Assembly: GCA_022561895.1 (NCBI GenBank) | Contig: JADFQH010000145.1 | Coordinates: 1-7,398 of the forward strand | DNA length: 7,398 nucleotides | DNA from: Methanobacteriota archaeon | GTDB lineage: Archaea; Halobacteriota; Halobacteria; Halobacteriales; Halalkalicoccaceae | Direction: 5' to 3' | Shown: positions 1-6,421 of the stretch, piece after piece | How the letters are laid out: every line of letters begins with the position of its first letter | Position numbering within the stretch: position 1 is the first letter of the stretch | The notes under the pieces: model-generated | Told to the model about the DNA's origin: nothing | What the model saw: only the letters and a program-made list of their open reading frames with translations | The model's database searches: none | Translations under genes and position numbers: made by a program

Positions 1-99
1 GCGCCTACTGCCACCCTTCTTGAAGCAATGCAGGTGATCGATAAGGGGGCTCGCGGGGTCGCCTTTGTTGTCAGCGCCTCTGGGAAGGTAGTTGGGACG
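1..99 (+). pseudogene. CBS-domain fragment of a sugar-phosphate nucleotidyltransferase (truncated)
   Basis: Reading from base 1 gives APTATLLEAMQVIDKGARG, then AFVV-SASGKVVGT. This is the first half of the CBS domain found at the N-terminus of haloarchaeal and bacterial nucleotidyltransferases that activate sugars for surface polysaccharides or glycans (usual form: D-A-T-L-L-E-A-M-x-V-I-D-x-G, then G-x-L-x-G-T-V-T-D-G-D-I-R-R). Similarity stops at the GT around base 99, where V-T-D-G-D should follow. Beyond that the frame reads an unrelated, arginine-rich sequence to a stop near base 177. The nucleotidyltransferase catalytic domain is therefore absent, and the start lies left of the window. 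The local GC content seems a little lower than in the rest. The family call rests on recalled motif similarity only. A simple CBS-domain protein is the main alternative. Confidence 0.6.
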
Positions 100-944
100 A
101 GGATGCAGTCGTACAGGACCGCGAGTCGGGTGTCTACACGAATCCTACGAAGGTGCGAGAGATCGACTTCGAGGGCGAGTACTTTTCTGTAGTTGGCCCG
201 CACGGCTGTGAACCATCGCCCCAGCGAACACCAGTGATCTATCAGGCCGGCTCCTCAGAGCGGGGCCGGGCGTTCGCGGCGGAGAACGCAGAGGCGGTCT
301 TCACCAGTCAGCCAACAGAGGGAGGCATCCGGGAGTACATGGACGATATGCGCGAGCGGGCCGCTACCTATGGCCGGGATCCTGATTCGCTCGATTTCTT
401 CGCCGGGATTGTGCCCATCGTCGGCCAGACAAGTGAGATCGCCGAAGCGAAACACGAGAGCTACAAAGAGACGATCGACGTGGAGGCGACCCTTGCCCTC
501 CTGAGTGGCTTCATGGATATGGATCTCTCGGAGCTTGACCCCGACCAGAAACTCGAACACATCGAAACCGAAGCGATTCAGGGTGCGGTCAACGCCTTTA
601 CGAAGAGCGATCCGGAGCGCGAGTGGACCGTGAGAGAAATGGCTCAGTTCGCCGGGCTCGGGACCACCTCGCCGGTCGTCGTCGGCACCGCCGAGGAGGT
701 CGCGGACGCCTTCGAGTACTGGTTCCACGAGGTCGGCGTCGACGGGTTCAACGTCAAAGAGGTGGTCCGTCCGAGTAGTTTGGGGGATTTCGTCGATCTC
801 GTCGTGCCCGAGCTACGGGAGCGCGGGCTCGTCAGGGAGAACTACGAGGGCGACACCCTGCGCGAGACCATGACTGGGGGATCGAAACTCGCCGACGATC
901 ACCCCGGCAAGCGCGAGGCGATCGAGGCGATGGGGCTGCGGTAG
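78..944 (+). pseudogene. NtaA/DmoA-family FMN-dependent monooxygenase, N-terminus missing
   Basis: About 288 residues belong to the luciferase-like (LLM) flavin monooxygenases of the nitrilotriacetate/dimethyl-sulfide monooxygenase branch, which use reduced FMN and O2 to oxidise small organic substrates. Family hallmarks in order are LWEGSWDEDAVVQDRESGV (from base 78), IDFEGEYFSVVGP, SPQRTPVIYQAGSSERG, AAENAEAVFTSQ, the late motif TSPVVVGTAEEVADAFEYWF, GVDGFNV, and the terminal FVDLVVPELRERGLVRENYEGDTLRE. Full-length relatives have roughly 430-450 residues, so about 150 N-terminal residues, including the first barrel strands and flavin contacts, are missing. The GTG at 153 lies inside conserved sequence and is not a natural start. 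Just upstream the frame becomes unrelated and closes at a TAA at 42-44. The protein is unlikely to be active. It converges on the acetyltransferase gene with 14 bp between stops. The substrate cannot be told. Confidence 0.8.
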
Positions 945-958
945 AGAACGTATACGAG

Positions 959-1699
959 CTACAGCGAAACCGCCATCATCACCTCATCGACGTACTCGTC
1001 GTCGATCTTGTAGTGGTTCTTTCGGACGGCTTCGGTCTCCCAGTCGTGCTCTTCGAGAAAGTCAATGGCTCCTTCGTTGGTCGAGGGTACACTCTGATAA
1101 ACCCGCTCGTAGCCCTGTGTCCCGGCCCATTCGAGCGCGCGCTGGAGCAGATGGCTCCCGAGACCGTAGCCACGGTACTCTTCGAGCACGCCGAGGGTGA
1201 GTGCCGCCGTATGCGAGAGCTTCTCTATCTCTGGCGACTGGAGGTGGACCCAGCCCACGACCTCTTCATTGACTGTCGCCACGAAGAACACCCGCGACTC
1301 GACGTCGTCCTGTCTGAGTAGTTCGCGCTCGTGATCGAGCTCTTGGGCGACCGTCTCGGCGACGATGTAGGTTCGCTTTTCGGCGACCTGTCTCAGTACG
1401 CCAAGAATGCCCGAAAGATCGGCCTGCCGGGCGGGCCGGACGTGGAACTCGATATCGTCGCGGGTGAACTCCTCCTCTTCGCCTTCGAGTTCGGGGACGA
1501 CCTGTAGCCCGCCGCCGAGGGCGTCCTCTATGAGTCCGTTTCGCTTCATGATGGCGACATGGTGGCGGAATCCGCCGGGATCCTGTGGGAAAACCTCCCG
1601 CTGAACGCTCTCGTAGTCGGTCGGGCCGCTCTCCTTGACGTAGTCGTAGATTCGCTCGCGGTCGTTGTGGTCGAGGTCGGATCGGGTCTGTGCGTTCAT
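959..1699 (-). CDS. GNAT-family N-acetyltransferase with N-terminal winged-helix-like domain
   Basis: This 246-residue protein has two parts. Residues 12-70 (from NDRERIYDYVKESG through the FRHHVAIMKRNGLIEDA stretch) have the pattern of a winged helix-turn-helix, as in haloarchaeal regulators. After an acidic linker (EGEEEEF), residues about 84-246 form a GNAT fold: FHVRPARQADLSGI as first strand and helix, VVGWVHLQ, AALTLGVLEEYRGYGLGSHLL with the acetyl-CoA loop R-G-Y-G-L-G at 176-181, and STNEGAIDFLEEHDW near the end. GNAT enzymes move an acetyl group from acetyl-CoA to an amine; the acceptor here is unknown. I chose the ATG at 1699. A TTG at 1726 would add nine residues but lies in the upstream gene's stop region and has no Shine-Dalgarno. 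A TATA-like ATTATT sits 26-31 bp upstream of the ATG, which would suit a leaderless transcript. The gene could also be read through from the etf operon. Confidence 0.88.
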   Translation of the reverse strand: MNAQTRSDLDHNDRERIYDYVKESGPTDYESVQREVFPQDPGGFRHHVAIMKRNGLIEDALGGGLQVVPELEGEEEEFTRDDIEFHVRPARQADLSGILGVLRQVAEKRTYIVAETVAQELDHERELLRQDDVESRVFFVATVNEEVVGWVHLQSPEIEKLSHTAALTLGVLEEYRGYGLGSHLLQRALEWAGTQGYERVYQSVPSTNEGAIDFLEEHDWETEAVRKNHYKIDDEYVDEVMMAVSL

Positions 1700-1724
1700 G
1701 ATCTGTGATACCACATCACGGATC
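1700..1724. repeat. 25-bp near-perfect inverted repeat just before the acetyltransferase start
   Basis: On the + strand the arms are GATCTGTGAT (1700-1709) and ATCACGGATC (1715-1724) around ACCAC. Nine of ten arm positions pair and the inner five are perfect (GTGAT/ATCAC). The dyad fills the space between the ATG at 1699 and the stop of the upstream small gene (1723-1725). A dyad between a possible TATA element and the start codon is a typical place for a repressor operator, and the product downstream has an HTH-like domain, so autoregulation is an inference. In RNA it could also fold as a 10-bp hairpin with one C-A mismatch. Confidence 0.55.
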
Positions 1725-2106
1725 AATAATCTTGCGTCCGAACCTCTCTGCGATTCGGAACATGTGTCAGCAGTTGGGCGGTGTCCCGAAGGTCGTGGGT
1801 CCCGACGAACAGTTCAGCACCCTCTCGAACGGAGAACGCCGCATCGATCTCGACGCCGTAACACAGCGCGTACAGTTCGAGCCACGTGTTCAGCGCCCGT
1901 TCTAACTCGTCGTGTTCTTCCTCCGAAAGCCGCTCGCCGGAAGAGCGCGCTGCGATATATCTCTCAAGGACTGGCCAGAGCCCCTCGCAGAGATACGAAA
2001 GCGACCGCTCATCCGGGTTTTCGGGCGGCTCGAACGCCGCCCGCTCTTTGAGAGCGTGTTCGAGATGGACGGCGTGCCCATCCTGTTCGCCGCCATCGGC
2101 GCTCAT
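1723..2106 (-). CDS. Uncharacterised acidic 127-residue protein coupled to fixCX
   Basis: I do not recognise a family. The protein is soluble and mostly helical, with an acidic, His-containing N-terminus, a central helical region (SLSYLCEGLWPVLERYIAARS, then SEEEHDELERALNTWLELYALCYGVEID) and a C-terminus reading VREGAELFVGTHDLRDTAQLLTHVP. It has only two cysteines, too few for an iron-sulfur cluster of its own, and no signal peptide or membrane segment. Its ATG overlaps the TGA of fixCX as ATGA, which suggests translational coupling. The nearest purine-rich stretch (GAGGG) abuts the start and is too close to act as a normal Shine-Dalgarno. Position and coupling suggest an accessory or assembly role for the electron-transfer complex, but this is inference only. 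Confidence 0.8.
   Translation of the reverse strand: MSADGGEQDGHAVHLEHALKERAAFEPPENPDERSLSYLCEGLWPVLERYIAARSSGERLSEEEHDELERALNTWLELYALCYGVEIDAAFSVREGAELFVGTHDLRDTAQLLTHVPNRREVRTQDY
1725..1730 (-). promoter_or_regulatory. Possible TATA element for the acetyltransferase gene
   Basis: Read on the - strand the sequence is AAG-ATTATT-G, centred about 28 bp before the ATG at 1699. That spacing suits an archaeal TATA box driving a leaderless transcript, and no Shine-Dalgarno precedes this ATG. The motif is weak and lies within the last codons of the upstream gene, so chance is a real alternative. Confidence 0.3.
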
Positions 2107-3857
2107 CCCTCGCGGAACTCGACGCCCTTCCCCCCCCTAGGATGTTCCCAGCGGGTGTCGGCGACGACTGCACAGGTCCCACACTCGACACAGGGCTGGG
2201 TATCGAGGCTCACGAGGCGCTCCTCGCCTCCGTTGGTTTTCACCACCTCCTCGCGGTAACAGCCCCCGCCGAAGTCACGGGCGCTGACCGGACACGCTGT
2301 GACGGCGATCCCGCTCGCTTCCGCGGACTCATCGAGCAGTTCGATATGCGGGTTGCCGATATCGGTGTCATAAGTCAGGTCGCCGATCCGTTCGGCGAGT
2401 GGCGGTGGCGCGACATCGTTGGTCCCTTCGACGGGTTCGCCAAGCTCCTCGGCGATCGCCGTCGGAAGCGTCACGTAGGGCGTTGCCGTATCGGGAACCA
2501 TCATCGAGAGAAACGGCGAGCTATACAGGCGTTCGAGCCCGTTCGCCCGCGAAAGCGCGCTGATTCCTGTCCTACCTACCCGAGAGTTGACCAGTTTGTC
2601 AGTCAGGTTCGATACCGGCCCGCGCTCGCCCAGCGCGCTCGCGGCGTCGTACCGACGGGGCCGGAGCTTCTTCATCACGCCTTCATCACGGAGGCGTTTC
2701 GCGTATCGCTCGCCAGCCAGTGAGGCATCCCCGCGCGAACGCGCTTCGACGAACGCTTCGGCGGCCAGCGCTCCTGCGGTTACGGCGTGGTTCATCCCCT
2801 TGATGATCGGCCCTTGGGCCTGCATCTGCCCGCCCGCGTCGCCCACGAGGGCCAGTCGCCCCTGATGGGGTTCCCGAAGCGCGACCTTCTTCGAGTCGGG
2901 CACGAGTTTCGCACTGTACTCGCGCTCGTGGTACTCGCCATCGAGCCACTCCCCGAGGAAGGGATGGGTCAACAGGGCATCTAGAAGCTCGTGTGGCTCC
3001 GCTCGCTCGGCAGCCAGCGAGTCGAGATGGAACACCGTCCCGATCGAGAGCGACTCCTCGTTGGTGTAGAGGAAACCCCCTCCTCGGACATCGTCGAACA
3101 GATCTCCGGAAAAGAGGTGGGCCGCTCCCTCGTTGCTCTCTAGCCCGAAGCGCTCGTCTACATCGGGCAGATCCACGACCGCCTTCACCCCTTGGAACCA
3201 GTCCTCGGGGTTCTCCCAGTCCATCAGCCCGGCGTCGCGTGCCAGTTCCGAATTGACGCCATCGGCCCCAACGATCAGATCCGCGCGAATCGGGTCGAGT
3301 TCGTCACAGGTGACGCCGACGATCTCGCCATTTTCTCTGAGCAGGCCGTTCACTCGCACCTCGGTCAGCAGCCCGCCGCCGGTTTCGCGAGTCATCTCGT
3401 GGACTCGCTCTGCGAGCCACGAGTCCATCTTCCGGCGAAGAACTGCATCACTCCACTCGGTGTCGTGTTCGTGTAGCTCCGTTATATCGAACGTTTTGAC
3501 CTTGTTCCCGGCGACGTTGTGCAGATAGTACTCGGTAATCGGGCGTTCGGCCGCTTCTTTGCGAAAGTCGGGAAAGAGGTCGTCGATCGTGTAGGGGGCC
3601 GATTCTTCGGCGTAGATCAGCCCGCCCGAAACGTTCTTCGAACCGGCGTCCGTGCCGCGTTCCAGTACCAAGGTTTCGACGCCGTTTCGCGCGAGGGTCG
3701 CCGCGGCGGCCGCACCGCCCGGCCCGCAGCCGACGACGACCGCTTCATACTGCTCGTACTCGTCGGAACCCCCGCCCACGTCGGCGGCTTCGCCACGGTC
3801 GAGCGCTTCTGCCGGTGCGTTCTCGGTTTTGTCTTGGGCATTAGTACTGGTAGCCAT
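2103..3857 (-). CDS. fixC: FixC-FixX fusion: ETF:quinone oxidoreductase-like flavoprotein with C-terminal ferredoxin domain
   Basis: This 584-residue protein takes electrons from EtfBA and is expected to pass them to membrane quinone (menaquinone in haloarchaea). Residues 1-35 are a variable acidic leader. The FAD domain begins with VVVGCGPGGAAAAATLARNG (G-x-G-x-x-G at 43-48) and ends its first strand pair at LERG. Further FAD motifs are LIVGADGVNS (194-203) and LALVGDAGG (335-343), followed by GPIIKGMNHAVTAG. The C-terminal domain (about 500-584) is FixX-like: GNPHIELL, CP at 522-523, C556-x2-C559-x2-C562, then WEHPRGGKGV and FREG. These four cysteines match the ligand pattern of E. coli FixX, so one [4Fe-4S] cluster is expected. 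E. coli FixC (about 428 residues) and FixX (about 95) are separate, so this is a fusion. The start overlaps the etfA stop by one base (TGATG) and is preceded by GAGGTGAT five bases away. Confidence 0.93.
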   Translation of the reverse strand: MATSTNAQDKTENAPAEALDRGEAADVGGGSDEYEQYEAVVVGCGPGGAAAAATLARNGVETLVLERGTDAGSKNVSGGLIYAEESAPYTIDDLFPDFRKEAAERPITEYYLHNVAGNKVKTFDITELHEHDTEWSDAVLRRKMDSWLAERVHEMTRETGGGLLTEVRVNGLLRENGEIVGVTCDELDPIRADLIVGADGVNSELARDAGLMDWENPEDWFQGVKAVVDLPDVDERFGLESNEGAAHLFSGDLFDDVRGGGFLYTNEESLSIGTVFHLDSLAAERAEPHELLDALLTHPFLGEWLDGEYHEREYSAKLVPDSKKVALREPHQGRLALVGDAGGQMQAQGPIIKGMNHAVTAGALAAEAFVEARSRGDASLAGERYAKRLRDEGVMKKLRPRRYDAASALGERGPVSNLTDKLVNSRVGRTGISALSRANGLERLYSSPFLSMMVPDTATPYVTLPTAIAEELGEPVEGTNDVAPPPLAERIGDLTYDTDIGNPHIELLDESAEASGIAVTACPVSARDFGGGCYREEVVKTNGGEERLVSLDTQPCVECGTCAVVADTRWEHPRGGKGVEFREG

Positions 3858-5524
3858 CAGTCATCACCTCGTCCGTCCGCGACCGCAGGAACCGGCTCGC
3901 CGCGTTCGATTGCCTCAGTAAGCATCGGAAGCACCTCGAAGAGGTCGCCCTCGATCACGTAGTCGGAAAAGTTCCGGATCTCGGCTTCGGGGTCGGTGTT
4001 GATCGAGACGATGGTTTCGGATTCGTCCATCCCCACTTTATGCTGGATCGCGCCGCTGATCCCGGCGGCGATGTAAAGCGGCGGCGCAACGATCTGTCCT
4101 GTTTCGCCGATCTGGCGTTCCTCTTTCGAGTAGCGCTCGACGTGGCCCTCGAACTGGTAGGATGAGGTAACGATTCCACGGGTGATCCCGAGGTCTGCGT
4201 CCTCGAAGGCATCGACGAGATCGAGTCCAAGCACCATTCCCTTCGTGGGGTCGTCGCCGATCCCGCGCCCGAGCGCGACGATCACCTCTCGACCAGTTAG
4301 ATCCACACCACCTTCGAGACGATCGTGGTCCTCGATCGTCACGCGGAACCACTCCTCATCGAGTGTCGCGTCGAACGCGACGACCTCGCCCTCCCTGTCG
4401 AAGTCGGGTTCGGGCAGGTCGAAGCTGCCCGGAATGACCGACGCGCCCTGCGGGTGGAACTCCCTGCCGGGGGCATCGAGACACAGAATGGTCGAGTACT
4501 CGAAGCCGGAGAAATCGGGCCGTTTCATATGCAACACGCGCTCGAACTCCTTGTTGCTCCCGGCTTTGCCGGTTTTGGCAGGGTTCGAGATGACCGTTTC
4601 CTCGATATACAGCCCGGAACAGTCGCTTGCAAGCCCCGAATCGAGTTCGCCCTGTACCTGTGCCGAGAGATCCCGGCCGTTGTTCGTCGCCGGAAAGAGA
4701 ACGTACCGAGGTTCGTCGTAGATTTCCCCATCTATGGTTTTCCAGTCGGCGTCAGTAGTCGAGTCGTCCCACTCACTTTTCGATCCCGCACGCGCCATCT
4801 CGCAGAAAACTTCAGTATAGGGCTTGTGATAGAACCGTCGTAGTCGAGGATCCTCGGTGTAGATAGCGACATCAGCACCGTAGGTGATCGTCTCCTCCGC
4901 GAGTCCCTCCACATCGTCACCGATCACCACCGCGACGACCCGCTCTTCTTCGTCGTAATCCTCGTTGTACTCGTCCATCAGCGTCCGAGCGTGCCCGAGC
5001 ATCTCCTTCGAAACGTCGATCAGTTCCCCTTGTTGGGTCTCACAGTAGACCCACATATCCCGGTAGTCGCCATCCTCTAAGGCTTTGACGTACTGCTTGT
5101 CGGCGGTGGGGTGATCGAGTTCGGGATACTTCTCCTCGGGCGGGAGGCGCTCTTCTTCCTCTGCCTCCTCGCTTCCTTGGACCGATTCGAGCTGACTTTC
5201 GATCAGCCCCTTTGCGGTCTTTCGGTCCTGTCCCTTCGCTTCGTCCTCCAAGAGGATCTCTAACTCGTCCACGTCGTCGATCTTTCTGACGACGTTTCCG
5301 AGTTCCGCGACGGTCAACTCGGTCGGGTCAACTCCTTCGGGACCTTCCTCGTCCTCTGCTTCGACCTTCTTGATCCGGCTGACGAGCAGGGTCTTTACGT
5401 CCTCGCGGTTCGGCCCGCCCTCTTCGAGTTCGAGCATCTCTTCGAGCTCGTCCAAATCCTCGATGTCTCTGAGTGCTGGCCCGAGTTCCGCGATCTCTAA
5501 CTCTCGCGGATCGAGTTCGACCAT
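3857..5524 (-). CDS. etfA: Electron transfer flavoprotein alpha subunit with long N-terminal extension
   Basis: This 555-residue protein is the FixB/EtfA partner of EtfB. The usual length is about 310-330 residues. Residues 1-116 hold two tandem copies of a 52-residue acidic motif (4-55 and 65-116), followed by an acidic linker to about 155. The ETF alpha/beta domain follows (about 157-310: MWVYCETQQGELIDVSKEML, ITYGADVAIY, VLFPATNNGRDLSAQVQGEL). The FAD domain contains GREVIVALGRGIG (411-423), GITRG with T448-R449, QIGETGQIV (471-479), PPLYIAAGISGAIQH (481-495) and SINTDPEAEIRNFSDYVIEGD, all diagnostic of EtfA. The segment between the Thr-Arg pair and QIG seems eight or nine residues longer than in typical EtfA. 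No ferredoxin cysteines lie in the extension. The start follows etfB by two bases, and GGTGA is six bases upstream. Confidence 0.95.
   Translation of the reverse strand: MVELDPRELEIAELGPALRDIEDLDELEEMLELEEGGPNREDVKTLLVSRIKKVEAEDEEGPEGVDPTELTVAELGNVVRKIDDVDELEILLEDEAKGQDRKTAKGLIESQLESVQGSEEAEEEERLPPEEKYPELDHPTADKQYVKALEDGDYRDMWVYCETQQGELIDVSKEMLGHARTLMDEYNEDYDEEERVVAVVIGDDVEGLAEETITYGADVAIYTEDPRLRRFYHKPYTEVFCEMARAGSKSEWDDSTTDADWKTIDGEIYDEPRYVLFPATNNGRDLSAQVQGELDSGLASDCSGLYIEETVISNPAKTGKAGSNKEFERVLHMKRPDFSGFEYSTILCLDAPGREFHPQGASVIPGSFDLPEPDFDREGEVVAFDATLDEEWFRVTIEDHDRLEGGVDLTGREVIVALGRGIGDDPTKGMVLGLDLVDAFEDADLGITRGIVTSSYQFEGHVERYSKEERQIGETGQIVAPPLYIAAGISGAIQHKVGMDESETIVSINTDPEAEIRNFSDYVIEGDLFEVLPMLTEAIERGEPVPAVADGRGDD
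3863..3870 (-). promoter_or_regulatory. Shine-Dalgarno of fixCX
   Basis: GAGGTGAT lies inside the last codons of etfA, five bases before the fixCX ATG. It matches eight bases of the archaeal anti-Shine-Dalgarno (16S end AUCACCUCC) and fixes the start at 3857. Confidence 0.75.
5177..5332 (-). repeat. Second copy of a 52-residue tandem motif in EtfA
   Basis: This encodes residues 65-116: V-DPTELTVAELGNVVRKIDD, then VDELEILLEDEAKGQDRKTA and GLIESQLESVQ. It aligns without gaps to residues 4-55 at an offset of 61 residues, sharing DP-x-EL-x-x-AELG, R-x-I-x-D-x-DELE-x-x-L-x-x-E and a helical end with I or L. The DRKTA stretch is better preserved here than in copy one. From memory, similar DELE...DRKTA helical motifs occur in other haloarchaeal proteins. 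Confidence 0.75.
5360..5515 (-). repeat. First copy of a 52-residue tandem motif in EtfA
   Basis: This encodes residues 4-55: L-DPRELEIAELGPALRDIED, then LDELEEMLELEEGGPNREDV and KTLLVSRIKKVE. A nine-residue acidic linker separates it from the second copy. The predicted form is a small helical bundle. The DNA copies have diverged, so the duplication is old and not a recent slippage event. Confidence 0.75.
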
Positions 5525-5526
5525 CG

Positions 5527-6408
5527 CTAGTCACCCCCCGCCGCCGCCCGCGCACCAGCATGAGAAAGCAGTTCGTCGAGAACGCCTTCCATCGCTTCTG
5601 AGTCATCGGGTTGAACCATCGTCGCCTCGCGCTCGGAGGGCGCTTTCGGGATCGGATCGACGCCCGAAACGATCGTCGGCGAGCCATCAAGCCCGATGAA
5701 ATCTGGATCGAGATTGAGATCCTCGTGGTCCCACGTCGTGAGGTGATCCTCGTGGGCCTCGGCACGTTCTTTCGTCTCCTCGCGGAGATCCTTGTAGGTG
5801 AGGCGATGGGCCGCTTTTCTGTAGGTCGGCTCGAACTCGGGATCAGTGACGATCATCGCAGGCATGGGTGCTTCGACCGTTTCGATCTCCTCGATGTCGC
5901 CCTCGACGAGGCGTTTTGCTCTGACTGTGCGCTCTTTTTCGTCGATATCCAGCGCAATAACATGAGTAAGGATCGGCCAGTCGAGACACCAGCACGTTTG
6001 GGGACCGGTGTGGCCCGTCTCTCCGTCGGCTGTTTTGAAACCCGCAAACAGGAGATCCGGCTGTTCTCGCGTTTCTGCGATCCTGTTGATTCCGGTCGCG
6101 AGCGTGATCGCCGTTGCCCACGTGTCGGCGGCGGCCATCTCCCGATCCGAGAGCAAGAACAGCTCGTCGGCGTACACCGACTCCATTCCCTCCCTGAGAA
6201 TGTCGCCGTAGCCCGGCGGTCCCATGCTCATCAGTGCGGTAGTTCCACCATGACGTACCTTCGTCTGGAGGGCTGCCCGGAGCGCGAACCCGTCGTTCGG
6301 GTTCATGACGGTCGGCGTCTTTCCTCGTTCCAAGTGCCCGTCGTCGTCGAACGACACCACGCCCTCGCTGAAGTCCGGGACGCCCTTCGTGAGTGTGACT
6401 GTGTACAT
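5527..6408 (-). CDS. etfB: Electron transfer flavoprotein beta subunit
   Basis: This 293-residue protein is the FixA/EtfB subunit, which forms the ETF heterodimer with the next gene product. Diagnostic stretches are TKGVPDF near the start, PTVMNPNDGFALRAAL (NPND at 36-39), ALMSMGPPGYGDILREGMES, AADTWATAITLATG with the conserved DT at 95-96, PDLLFAGFKTADGETGHTGP (to residue 136) and the LDWPILTHV stretch. The C-terminal part (PMPAMIVTDPEF to the end) carries the ETF-type arm plus an acidic, alanine-rich tail. The VPD...TPTVMNPND arrangement looks more like EtfB of bifurcating or Fix-type ETFs than the mitochondrial type, by recalled comparison. The frame stays open upstream to 6609, but that part overlaps the ferredoxin gene and reads as unrelated low-complexity sequence. 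The ATG at 6408 has a strong AAGGAGG five bases upstream. Confidence 0.94.
   Translation of the reverse strand: MYTVTLTKGVPDFSEGVVSFDDDGHLERGKTPTVMNPNDGFALRAALQTKVRHGGTTALMSMGPPGYGDILREGMESVYADELFLLSDREMAAADTWATAITLATGINRIAETREQPDLLFAGFKTADGETGHTGPQTCWCLDWPILTHVIALDIDEKERTVRAKRLVEGDIEEIETVEAPMPAMIVTDPEFEPTYRKAAHRLTYKDLREETKERAEAHEDHLTTWDHEDLNLDPDFIGLDGSPTIVSGVDPIPKAPSEREATMVQPDDSEAMEGVLDELLSHAGARAAAGGD
5531..5535 (-). promoter_or_regulatory. Shine-Dalgarno of etfA
   Basis: GGTGA, in a G-rich run at the end of etfB, lies six bases before the etfA ATG and overlaps the last codons of etfB. It supports the ATG at 5524 and coupled translation of the two ETF subunits. Confidence 0.6.
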
Positions 6409-6413
6409 CGATT

Positions 6414-6421
6414 CCTCCTTA
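6414..6421 (-). promoter_or_regulatory. Shine-Dalgarno of etfB, overlapping the ferredoxin stop codon
   Basis: The - strand reads TAAGGAGG-AATCG-ATG. The TAA is the ferredoxin stop and AAGGAGG is a canonical Shine-Dalgarno with a five-base spacer. It decides the etfB start at 6408 and allows a terminating ribosome to re-initiate. Confidence 0.85.

Noticed and set aside
255..728. Antisense frame of 157 residues opposite the monooxygenase
   Set aside because: No family resemblance, and the + strand reading has clear conserved motifs throughout.
153..944. GTG at 153 as a true start of the monooxygenase
   Set aside because: Family-specific sequence (LWEGSWDEDAVVQDRESG) continues upstream in the same frame to about base 78, so the gene is truncated and does not begin here.
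959..1726. TTG at 1726 as start of the acetyltransferase
   Set aside because: It overlaps the upstream stop codon, lacks a Shine-Dalgarno, and the ATG at 1699 precedes the first recognisable domain. It remains possible.
2103..2190. Loss of a fourth cysteine after CVECGTC in the FixX domain, suggesting a broken cluster
   Set aside because: E. coli FixX also has CLECGTC without a nearby fourth cysteine; the remaining ligand is the CP cysteine (C522), which is present.
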